The translations under genes were made by a program, and so were the position numbers. Below the pieces are notes generated by a model, which saw only the letters and a program-made list of their open reading frames with translations, had not been told where the DNA came from and searched no databases. Positions 16,741-23,819 of a DNA stretch of 49,111 nucleotides are shown one piece after another. The stretch is from Streptomyces flaveus (GTDB lineage Bacteria; Actinomycetota; Actinomycetes; Streptomycetales; Streptomycetaceae): contig NZ_BMPQ01000008.1 of NCBI RefSeq assembly GCF_014647675.1, positions 199,820 through 248,930 of the forward strand, written 5' to 3'. How positions within the stretch are numbered: position 1 is the stretch's first letter; each line of letters begins with the position of its first letter.

Positions 16741-16897
16741 TGGTTGCGCAGGGTGCCTAGTAGCTCGGGGCTCGGTGTCGTTTGGCGGGTGCGGGTGCGT
16801 TGTGGCTGGTCGCGCCCCGCGGCGGAGCCGCAAATCGATACAGCCCCGCGCCCCTGAAAAGAGGGGCCTGCGGCCGCCTCTTTTCAGGGGCGCGGTA
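16741..16897. repeat. Streptomyces intergenic hairpin repeat, copy 3 (inverted)
   Basis: This copy is the reverse complement of the 9691-9840 unit over almost its whole length. It runs from GCGCAGGGTGCCTAGTAGC through GTGGCTGGTCGCGCCCCG to a perfect 16-bp stem (16849-16864 with 16877-16892). The stem differs from copy 2 by paired changes (GAAGAGG to AAAAGAGG with matching CTTTT), so base pairing has been kept. Confidence 0.85.
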
Positions 16898-16907
16898 GCG
16901 TCGACGT

Positions 16908-17138
16908 ATGGCAGAGGAGCTGACCCCGTTGGAGCTTGACGTGCTTGCGCTGGAGGGGCGGGGCTGGGCTTCTCCCGGGGCCAAGGAGCGGGCCATACGG
17001 GAGGAGTTGGGGATGGGGCCGGTTCGGTACTACCAGTTGCTGAACGCCCTGCTTGATGCGCCGCGTGCTCTGGCCCATGACCCGGTGACCGTGAACCGGC
17101 TGCGCCGAATACGGGACGCCCGCCGGGCCGAGCGCTGA
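16908..17138 (+). CDS. DUF3263 family small protein
   Basis: This 76-residue protein begins LTPLELDVLALEGRGW and contains REELGMGPVRYYQLLNALLD, the pattern of the actinobacterial DUF3263 family (helix-turn-helix-like). It ends in a basic RRIRDARRAER tail. It may bind DNA, but no function is established to my knowledge. The gene precedes otsB by 27 bases on the same strand and could be co-transcribed with it; a repeat hairpin lies just upstream. Confidence 0.85.
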   Translation: MAEELTPLELDVLALEGRGWASPGAKERAIREELGMGPVRYYQLLNALLDAPRALAHDPVTVNRLRRIRDARRAER

Positions 17139-17165
17139 CAGATCGCTGACGGATAGGGTCGCCGT

Positions 17166-18029
17166 ATGGGCAGCCAAGCGGATCCCTCGAAGACACCGAC
17201 GCCATTGCCGACTCCTGCGACGCCGGCCGGACGTGATGGCCTCGACGCCATCCTCGCGCGGCCCGAACGGGCCGTACTCGCCTTCGACTTCGACGGCACC
17301 CTCGCCCCGATCGTCCCCGACCCCGAGCAGGCCCGCGCCCACCCCGACGCGGTCCCGGCGCTCGCCGCCCTCGCCCCGAAGGTCGCCTCCGTCGCCGTCG
17401 TCACCGGCCGCCCGGCCGACGTCGCGGTCCGCCACGGAGGCTTCGCGGGCGTACCCGGCCTTGAACACCTCGTCGTCCTCGGCCACTACGGCGCCGAACG
17501 CTGGGACGCGGTCACCGGCACCGTCACGGCGCCCCCGCCCCACCCCGGCGTCGCCGCCGTCCGCGCCGAACTGCCCGGCGTCCTCGACCGCTCCGGCGCC
17601 TCGCAGGGCACCTGGATCGAGGAGAAGGGCCGCGCCGTCGCCGTCCACACCCGCCGCGCCGAGGACCCACAGGCCACCTTCGAGGCCCTGCGCGAACCCC
17701 TCACGGACCTCGCCACCCGCCACGGCCTGGTCGTCGAACCGGGCCGCCTGGTCCTGGAACTCCGCCCACCGGGCATGGACAAGGGCGTCGCGCTACGCGA
17801 GTACGTACGAGAGGTCGGCGCCGGGGTGGTGGCATACGCCGGCGACGACTTGGGCGACCTCCCGGCGTTCGCCGCGGTCGAGGAACTCCGCTCGAACGGC
17901 GTTCCCGGCCTGCTGGTGTGCAGCGGCAGCAACGAGGTGACGGAGCTGGAAAAGCGCGCGGACCTGGTGGTGGACGGCCCGGCGGGGGTCGTGCACCTAC
18001 TGAGGGCGCTGACGACATCGCTCGGCTGA
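17166..18029 (+). CDS. otsB: Trehalose-phosphatase
   Basis: This 287-residue HAD-superfamily phosphatase should dephosphorylate trehalose-6-phosphate. HAD motif I is AFDFDGTLAPIV (nucleophile Asp near residue 40), motif II lies at VVTGRP, motif III is the Lys in MDKGVALREY, and motif IV is the acidic YAGDDLGDLPAF. The first 25 or so residues are a Pro/Thr-rich tail outside the domain. The gene works with otsA (9895-11283) in the OtsAB route; the two are not adjacent. A short hairpin overlaps the stop codon (18024-18040). Confidence 0.93.
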   Translation: MGSQADPSKTPTPLPTPATPAGRDGLDAILARPERAVLAFDFDGTLAPIVPDPEQARAHPDAVPALAALAPKVASVAVVTGRPADVAVRHGGFAGVPGLEHLVVLGHYGAERWDAVTGTVTAPPPHPGVAAVRAELPGVLDRSGASQGTWIEEKGRAVAVHTRRAEDPQATFEALREPLTDLATRHGLVVEPGRLVLELRPPGMDKGVALREYVREVGAGVVAYAGDDLGDLPAFAAVEELRSNGVPGLLVCSGSNEVTELEKRADLVVDGPAGVVHLLRALTTSLG

Positions 18030-18081
18030 CCCGCTCAGCCACTCGTTGTTGTGAAGAGCATGGCCGTCTGGGGACCTGCTG

Positions 18082-19059
18082 CTAGCTCTTGCTCAGCGAC
18101 AGCTGGTCGAACACCGCGTCACACTGGTTGCCCTCGGCGCAGGCGATCTCGATGATGTTGGAGCCCTTGGTCAGGTTGACCGGGGTCCAGGTCGTCTGCC
18201 AGCCCTTCTCCCAGTCGCCCTTCGGGGCCTGCTTCTCACCGATGAAGTTCTTCATGTTCAGCGGTGAGGTGTTCGCCTTGCCGTTGACCACGACGGTCGC
18301 GTTGGCGTCGACACCGGGGATGCCGTAGCGCACGTCCAGCCGGTAGGTGCCGGCCTTCTCGATGTCCCTGACGGTCCACACGACCTTGGCGCCGACCTTG
18401 TTGAAGCCTGTCACATAGACACCGCCGCCCGCCTTGGCGCCGTCGAACTGGGTGTCGATGGTCGTGCCGTCCACCAGACGCAGCGCCTTCGCGTCGATCT
18501 TCGGCAGCTCGACCTCATCCTGCGCCGGCTTCGAAGCCGGCGAGCTCGGCTCAGCACTCTGCCCGGCCGACGGCTTCGACCCCGCCGCGTCGTTGCCCCC
18601 GGGATCTTCGTCGCCGCCGGCCATCGCGATGCCAATGCCGATCACGACGGCCGCGACCACGGCGATCGCGCCGATCAGGAGCCCCTTGGTGTTGGGACCA
18701 CGGCCACGGCCGCCACCGCCACCACCCAAGCCACTGCCCGGCAGCGGCGTGCGCGTCGTGGGTGAGCCGCCGGGCAACGTCTCCGGCGCCTGGTAGTGCG
18801 ACTGACCGTACGTACCCTGCCCCTGCTGGGCCGGAGCCTGCGCGTACTGCGCGGTCGGGGCTGTCTGGGAAGCCTGCTGCTGGGCCTGCTGGCCGTACTG
18901 GCGCTCGCCGACCGCCCGCACCCGGTTGACCGAACCGGGGTAGCCGTAGCCGCCGCCACCGTCGGGCGGCATGGCTCCGGCGGCCTGACCGTCGGCGTAC
19001 AGATAGCCGAACGGGTCGTCGTCCTCGGGCGTGCTCGCGCCGTTGTTGCCGGGCGTCAT
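18082..19059 (-). CDS. Membrane-anchored protein with extracellular carbohydrate-binding domain (CBM6/35-like)
   Basis: This 325-residue protein has a Gly/Gln/Pro-rich cytoplasmic N-terminus (residues 1-120, with Q-rich and poly-Gly runs), one transmembrane helix (about 126-147, LLIGAIAVVAAVVIGIGIAM), a Ser/Pro/Ala linker, and a C-terminal beta-sandwich of about 130 residues. The latter begins LRLVDGTTIDTQFDGAKAGGGVYVTGF and contains RLDVRYGIPG and NIIEIACAEG, the look of CBM6/CBM35-like modules. No catalytic domain is present. It lies convergent to otsB. Its place and ligand (cell wall or polysaccharide) are inferred. Confidence 0.75.
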   Translation of the reverse strand: MTPGNNGASTPEDDDPFGYLYADGQAAGAMPPDGGGGYGYPGSVNRVRAVGERQYGQQAQQQASQTAPTAQYAQAPAQQGQGTYGQSHYQAPETLPGGSPTTRTPLPGSGLGGGGGGRGRGPNTKGLLIGAIAVVAAVVIGIGIAMAGGDEDPGGNDAAGSKPSAGQSAEPSSPASKPAQDEVELPKIDAKALRLVDGTTIDTQFDGAKAGGGVYVTGFNKVGAKVVWTVRDIEKAGTYRLDVRYGIPGVDANATVVVNGKANTSPLNMKNFIGEKQAPKGDWEKGWQTTWTPVNLTKGSNIIEIACAEGNQCDAVFDQLSLSKS

Positions 19060-19177
19060 CCCTAGGTCTCCTCAACGGGTGTGGTGCAGATGCGATGGGT
19101 GAACAGAAGGGTGAGCCTACCCGCTCCAGACGCCCCAAACGGGTGATTCAGCTCGCACACCACCGCTGACCTGCGCC

Positions 19178-20866
19178 TCAGCCCGCACGCCGGTGAGCTT
19201 TGGGACGAGACCGTTTCTCTATGTACATCCGCTCGTCAGCGGACTTCAACACTTCGTCCGCAGTCATGCCGCAATGCGCCCATCCGATGCCGAAGCTCGC
19301 CCCGACCCGCATCGCGCGGCCGTCGACCCGTATCGGCTGGATGATCTCGTTGCGCAGCCGGACCGCGAGGTCCTGCGCGTCGGCCCGGCCGAGACCGTCG
19401 GCGAGGACCACGAACTCGTCGCCGCCGAGGCGCGCGACCGTGTCCCCGTCCCGCACGCCGCCGCTCAGCCGTCGCGCCACCTCGATCAGCACCGCGTCGC
19501 CGGCGTTGTGCCCGAAGCGGTCGTTGATCGACTTGAAGCCGTCGAGGTCGCAGAAGAGCACCGCGAGCCCCTTCGTGCCGTCGTCCGTCTCGCCCTGCGG
19601 CGCGATGGTGTGCACGTGATGGTCGTACGCGCCGAAGGCCTCGGGGGGCGGCCGGAAGTCGAAACCGTGCCCGTCCGAGTCGTACACGGGCGCCAAGCCC
19701 TGCTCCCCGTACTCGCCGTGCTGCGCGAAGGCCGCGTCCAGCGTGTCCACCGGGCTGGGTGCCACGGACGTGGGGCGGCTGCACAGGCGGGCGGACAGCC
19801 GGGAGCGCAGTTCGGCGGAGTTCGGCAGTCCGGTGAGCGAGTCGTGCGAGGCGCGGTGGGCGAGCTGGAGTTCGCGGCGCTTGCGTTCCTCGATGTCCTC
19901 GACGTGGGTGAGCAGGAAGCGCGGCCCGTCGGTGGCGTCCGCGACCACGCTGTTGCGCAGGGAGACCCAGACGTACGTCCCGTCGCGGCGCCCGAGCCGC
20001 AGTTCGGCGCGACCGCCCTCCGCGGACGTACGCAGCAGGGTGCCGATGTCCTCGGGATGGACGAGGTCGGAGAAGGAGTAGCGGCGCATCGCGGAGGCGG
20101 GGCGGCCCAGCAGGCGGCACAGGGCGTCGTTGGTCCGCAGGATGCGCCCGTGCTGGTCGCCGCCCATCTCGGCGATGGCCATGCCGGAGGGGGCGTACTC
20201 GAAGGCCTGGCGGAAGCTCTCCTCGCTGGCGCGCAGGGCCTGCTGTTCCCGCTCGAGGCGGACGAGGGCGCGCTGCATGTTGGCCCTGAGCCGGGCGTTG
20301 CTGATCGCGATGGCCGCCTGGAACGCGTACATCTGCAGGGCCTCGCGTCCCCAGGCGCCGGGGAGGCGTCCGTTGCGCGGGCGGTCGACGGAGAGTACGC
20401 CGATCAGCTCACCGCAGGCGCCGCCGGGTACGCCCGGCGTGTACATGGGTGCGAAGAGGCGGTCGGAGGGGTGCCACTCGTCCTCGAAGCGGGGCGCGGG
20501 GCCGTCGGTGTACCACTGCGGGACGTCGTCGTCGTCGAGGACCCAGCCCTCGGTGTGGGGTATGAAACGCAGGTCGCCCCAGGCCTCGCCCATGCTCAGC
20601 CGGCGATCCCAGGAGGCGCGGGAGCCGACGCGGCCGGTGATGAGTGCCTCGGCGGCGGAGTTGCCCGAGAAGGCGGCGACGACGAGGTCTCCATCGGGGC
20701 GTACGAGATTGACGGCGGCGATTTCGTAGCCCAGGCCCGTCACGACTCCGTCGGCGACGGTCTGCAGCGTGTCGGCGAGGCTGCGTGCCGTGTTCATGTC
20801 GGCCATGACCTGATGCAGCTGCCGCAGGGTCGCAAGACGGACGTACGGCTCCGACTCGGTCTCCAT
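19178..20866 (-). CDS. cdgB: GAF-PAS-GGDEF diguanylate cyclase (CdgB-like)
   Basis: This 562-residue protein makes cyclic di-GMP from two GTP. It has a GAF domain (about 20-195), a PAS/PAC domain (about 213-325) and a GGDEF domain (about 335-550) with HDSLTGLPN, FCDLDGFKSIND and an intact RLGGDEFVVL. The inhibitory I-site is RDGD, five residues before GGDEF. An acidic, His-rich insert of about 70 residues (361-430) splits the GGDEF domain between its first helix and the DLD strand. The ATG at 20866 follows GGGGAGA. The architecture and synteny fit CdgB (SCO4281 as I remember it), a BldD target controlling development. There is no EAL domain. Confidence 0.9.
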   Translation of the reverse strand: METESEPYVRLATLRQLHQVMADMNTARSLADTLQTVADGVVTGLGYEIAAVNLVRPDGDLVVAAFSGNSAAEALITGRVGSRASWDRRLSMGEAWGDLRFIPHTEGWVLDDDDVPQWYTDGPAPRFEDEWHPSDRLFAPMYTPGVPGGACGELIGVLSVDRPRNGRLPGAWGREALQMYAFQAAIAISNARLRANMQRALVRLEREQQALRASEESFRQAFEYAPSGMAIAEMGGDQHGRILRTNDALCRLLGRPASAMRRYSFSDLVHPEDIGTLLRTSAEGGRAELRLGRRDGTYVWVSLRNSVVADATDGPRFLLTHVEDIEERKRRELQLAHRASHDSLTGLPNSAELRSRLSARLCSRPTSVAPSPVDTLDAAFAQHGEYGEQGLAPVYDSDGHGFDFRPPPEAFGAYDHHVHTIAPQGETDDGTKGLAVLFCDLDGFKSINDRFGHNAGDAVLIEVARRLSGGVRDGDTVARLGGDEFVVLADGLGRADAQDLAVRLRNEIIQPIRVDGRAMRVGASFGIGWAHCGMTADEVLKSADERMYIEKRSRPKAHRRAG

Positions 20867-21331
20867 GCTCGCTCTCCCCGAGACCTCGACAGCAACTCCA
20901 GAGTTATCCGGGCTTCTCGACTGCGCTTCTCGTCTGTGTATCTCGTCTGTACTGGTACTGATCGACTGTCGACGGTGGACTGGTCGCCTACTGATTGTTT
21001 GGCTGATCCCTGGGTCGCCTATCGACTGCAGCGTCTCCGCCACTGAATCACAGCGCGCTCCCCACTCGGTACACAGGGTCAACAAAATATGGCTCTTGTG
21101 ACTCAAGTCACAACTGAACGTGAGCAATTGAGTGGAGATTCTGCGTTTTCACCGTGCGTTTACTGAACGCAATTATGCGGAGTCTGCGAGGTTACCTGGC
21201 CCGGGCGGACGTCGGTCGGACATCATCCGGCCGTCGGTCAGCGGTCGTCGATCGTCGGTCGTCGGTCCTAGGACCTGGCTCGGGCGCTGGTCCGATGCGC
21301 GGGCCGGAGCGAGGGGACTAGCGTTTTCCGG
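20867..21331. other. Regulatory region between the GGDEF gene and the flavin reductase gene
   Basis: This 465-base divergent region has no supported gene. It holds a BldD-like box (21068-21082), a 14-base palindrome GTGACTCAAGTCAC (21098-21111) and a run of imperfect CGTCGGT repeats (about 21231-21270). Confidence 0.6.
21068..21082. promoter_or_regulatory. Candidate BldD box upstream of the diguanylate cyclase gene
   Basis: GGTACACAGGGTCAA fits the BldD pattern nTnACnC(A/T)GnGTnAn except that the first T is G. It lies about 200 bases upstream of the chosen start. BldD control of cdgB is known in S. coelicolor. Confidence 0.55.
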
Positions 21332-21907
21332 GTGCTGACGACTCCTCCTGCCCCAGGTGTGCCCCTGACCCCCACCTCTGACGGGCATGCTGTTGGGGTG
21401 AGTGACGACGAGTTCCGCGCCGCCATGTCCCGGCTGGCCGCGGGCGTGGTGCTGGTGACCGCGCACGAGCCCGCGCTGGATCCCGAGGGGCCGGGCGGTG
21501 AGGACGTCGGGATGACGGCGACCGCCTTCATGTCCGTGTCCCTGGACCCGCCCCTGGTCCTGGTCAGCCTGCGTGAGGGTTCCCGCATGGACGACCTGCT
21601 CGACGAGCAGCCCCTGTGGGCGGTCTCGGTCCTCTCCGAGAGCCAGCGCCACATCGCGGGCCGCTTCGCCATGAAGGGCCGTATCTCCGACCGCCTCCTC
21701 TTCGAGGACATTCCGTACGTACGCGGAGAGGCGTCCGGGGCGCTGCTCGTGGGCGGTGCCCTGGCGACCCTGGAGTGCAGGACGGAGCAACGGGTGCCCG
21801 CGGGCGATCACACGCTGGTGATCGGGCGGGTGCTGGCGGCGTCGGTGCCGAGTGCGGACGGGGGGCCGTTGGCGTACTTCAAGGGGCGCTACCGGCAGCT
21901 GGGGTAA
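21332..21907 (+). CDS. Flavin reductase-like domain protein
   Basis: This 191-residue protein has the split-barrel flavin reductase fold. Visible features are FRAAMSRLAAGVVLVTA at the N-terminus, MTATAFMSVSLDPPLVLVSL (the FMN-binding segment), and the closing GDHTLVIGRVLAA and PLAYFKGRYRQL. It probably supplies reduced flavin to a monooxygenase or acts on a small aromatic substrate as an FMN reductase. The GTG start at 21332 has no clear ribosome site, and a leaderless start is possible; a second GTG (about 21398, VSDDEF) directly before the domain is an alternative. No oxygenase partner is adjacent. Confidence 0.85.
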   Translation: MLTTPPAPGVPLTPTSDGHAVGVSDDEFRAAMSRLAAGVVLVTAHEPALDPEGPGGEDVGMTATAFMSVSLDPPLVLVSLREGSRMDDLLDEQPLWAVSVLSESQRHIAGRFAMKGRISDRLLFEDIPYVRGEASGALLVGGALATLECRTEQRVPAGDHTLVIGRVLAASVPSADGGPLAYFKGRYRQLG

Positions 21908-21930
21908 CCGAACCAGCGAAATTCGATCGC

Positions 21931-22362
21931 TTACGGTCCCCAGTCGCGCCCGGAGCGCCCGCGCTTGGTGTCGGATCGCTGCTTCTTCTGCCTCAGCCGG
22001 CGTTCGTTGATGCCGCGGGGGATACGGGTGGGCCGGCGGGGCTTGGGCGGCGGAGCGGTGGCTTCGGCTAGCAGGGCGGCGAGGCGTACGGCGGCGGTCT
22101 CGCGGTTGCGCCACTGGGAGCGGTGCTCGGAGGCTCGTACGCTGACGACTCCGTCGACGAGCTTCGGGGCGAGCCGTTCGAGGGCGCGGGCCTTCCACAC
22201 CGGAGGCAGGGCTTCCGTCTTCGCGAGGTCGAACCGGACCTCCACCTGAGTGTCACTCGTGTTGACATGCTGGCCACCGGGCCCCGAGGAGCGCGAGAAA
22301 CGCCACACCAGCTCGGCCTCGGGGAGCGAGACGGAGCCGCGGATGACGTAGGGACCAGACAT
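21931..22362 (-). CDS. arfB: ArfB-like alternative ribosome-rescue peptidyl-tRNA hydrolase
   Basis: This 143-residue class-I release-factor homologue lacks codon-recognition domains. The catalytic GGQ motif is in SRSSGPGGQHVN, and the C-terminus is a long basic tail (RRPTRIPRGINERRLRQKK) that in ArfB/YaeJ enters the empty mRNA channel of a stalled ribosome. It should hydrolyse peptidyl-tRNA on non-stop complexes. The start MSGPYVIRG at 22362 places the GGQ at the usual distance. It is convergent with the flavin reductase gene and divergent from terD. Confidence 0.9.
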   Translation of the reverse strand: MSGPYVIRGSVSLPEAELVWRFSRSSGPGGQHVNTSDTQVEVRFDLAKTEALPPVWKARALERLAPKLVDGVVSVRASEHRSQWRNRETAAVRLAALLAEATAPPPKPRRPTRIPRGINERRLRQKKQRSDTKRGRSGRDWGP

Positions 22363-22571
22363 GGCTCCATGGTCGCGTGTGTGTCCGGTCCACGTCACGT
22401 GCTTTTTCCAGGGCCCTGGGCTTCTCGGGTAAAGAAAGTAAAGAGGGCGGAACCTGGGGGACCCCCCGCGGCGTTCATAGGGGTGACGGTAGCTTCGTCC
22501 CCGTACGAAGCACCGAGTTCAACCGCACCGCACTTGTCGTACGTACGTCAACGATGGAAGGACTCCCAACA

Positions 22572-23147
22572 ATGGCTGTAAGCCTGTCCAAGGGTGGCAA
22601 CGTCTCGCTCACCAAGGAGGCTCCGGGCCTGACCGCTGTCACCGTGGGCCTCGGCTGGGACGTCCGCAGCACCACGGGGACCGACTTCGACCTGGACGCC
22701 TCGGCCATCGCGGTCAACCCGGAGGGCAAGGTCTACTCGGACGGTCACTTCATCTTCTTCAACAACAAGCAGACCCCGGACCAGACCATCGTCCACACCG
22801 GCGACAACCGCACGGGTGAGGGCGCGGGCGACGACGAGGCGATCAACGTCAATCTCGCGGGCCTTCCCGCCGACATCGACAAGATCGTCTTCCCGGTCTC
22901 CATCTACGACGCCGAAACCCGCTCCCAGAACTTCGGCCAGGTCCGCAACGCCTACATCCGCATCATCAACCAGGCCGGCGGCACGGAAATCGCCCGCTAC
23001 GACCTCTCGGAAGACGCCGCCACAGAGACCGCCATGGTCTTCGGCGAGCTCTACCGCAACGGCGCCGAGTGGAAGTTCCGCGCGGTCGGCCAGGGCTACG
23101 CCTCGGGCCTCGTGGGAATCGCCCAGGACTTCGGCGTGAACGTCTGA
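22572..23147 (+). CDS. terD: TerD family protein
   Basis: This 191-residue calcium-binding beta-sandwich protein of the tellurite-resistance/stress family begins MAVSLSKGGNVSLTKEAPGL. It has the acidic metal-site stretches DFDLDASAIAV and GEGAGDDEAINVNL and the conserved FPVSIYDAETR and ARYDLSEDAATETAM segments. The role is probably in membrane or envelope stress signalling; several Streptomyces paralogues influence differentiation. The ATG at 22572 follows AAGGACT. It is a single gene ending at a strong terminator. No other ter genes are adjacent. Confidence 0.95.
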   Translation: MAVSLSKGGNVSLTKEAPGLTAVTVGLGWDVRSTTGTDFDLDASAIAVNPEGKVYSDGHFIFFNNKQTPDQTIVHTGDNRTGEGAGDDEAINVNLAGLPADIDKIVFPVSIYDAETRSQNFGQVRNAYIRIINQAGGTEIARYDLSEDAATETAMVFGELYRNGAEWKFRAVGQGYASGLVGIAQDFGVNV

Positions 23148-23170
23148 GGTTCGGCATGCCTGTTTTTGTC

Positions 23171-23214
23171 GGAGCCCCCGGTCACTTGGTGACTGGGGGC
23201 TCCGCCCTTTTGCG
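23171..23214 (+). terminator. Rho-independent-like terminator of terD
   Basis: Fifteen-base arms (23171-23185 and 23189-23203) pair with one mismatch around a 3-base loop and are followed by CCCTTTTGCG. It also marks the right end of the conserved block. Confidence 0.85.
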
Positions 23215-23261
23215 CCTGGCCAGGATTCGACTGGCGCGCCGCTGAACGTAATTCCGTACGG

Positions 23262-23819
23262 CTACAGCAGTCCGTTCTGCTTGGCCCAGCTGATGAATTG
23301 ACCGCGAGCGCAGGGATAGCGTGCACCACTATTGATCAACGCGTCGACCAGGTTATTTCCCACGTATTCCGTTATGTGTCCCTCGCTCACAGCGGTCGCT
23401 ATTACGCGCAGTGATCCCCAGACGGGGAGAGAGTGCCTGAGAGCAATTCTCCGAGCGTCTCCGTCATCGATCACCGCAATCGCCCCGTTGACCTCGGCCC
23501 ATGCCAGGACGGTAGCTTCTCCTTCGTTCGACTTACTGCCAGAAACCCGATCCATCCACTTCACGAGTGCCGCGAGTTCGTTCAGGTGATCGACATGCAC
23601 GATCTCCAGCCAATCAGCACTCGCCAGGCTCAGCCCGTAGGTACTCAGTTCGTCCACCACTGTCTGGGTGGTCACATTCCGCCGTCCCCCGCCTTGCCAG
23701 GTTCGGGCGACGTCGCCGAGGACATCGAGTTTTCCCGCCTTGATCGCGTGAAAAAGAGGAGACGTATCCCAGGCAAGGAAGTTGGCGGTCACGCCTGTAG
23801 CGACAGAAGGCGCACTCAC
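23262..23819 (-). CDS. PIN-like (DUF3368-type) protein, possible toxin of a two-gene module
   Basis: This 185-residue protein follows the PIN-like layout. The first acidic residue is in AWDTSPLFHAIKAGKLDVLG, a VVDEL segment follows, then NEGEATVLAWAEV (the GE(A)xA motif) and VIDDGDARRIALRH with paired Asp, then VWGSLRVIATAVSEGHI and a terminal helix. This matches the COG2405/DUF3368 group of putative nucleases. Its GTG start overlaps the stop of the upstream XRE/ImmA-IrrE gene (GTGA), so the two are made together. GC content is visibly lower than in neighbours (many A/T third positions), pointing to acquisition. Toxicity is inferred from the family and gene pairing. Confidence 0.72.
   Translation of the reverse strand: MSAPSVATGVTANFLAWDTSPLFHAIKAGKLDVLGDVARTWQGGGRRNVTTQTVVDELSTYGLSLASADWLEIVHVDHLNELAALVKWMDRVSGSKSNEGEATVLAWAEVNGAIAVIDDGDARRIALRHSLPVWGSLRVIATAVSEGHITEYVGNNLVDALINSGARYPCARGQFISWAKQNGLL

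Noticed and set aside
21098..21111. GTGACTCAAGTCAC as a BldD box
   Set aside because: The half-sites are separated by four bases instead of five, so it does not fit the BldD pattern; it is kept only as an unassigned palindrome.
21231..21270. CGTCGGT-like units as a CRISPR array
   Set aside because: The units are short, irregular and lack spacers; no cas genes are present in the window.
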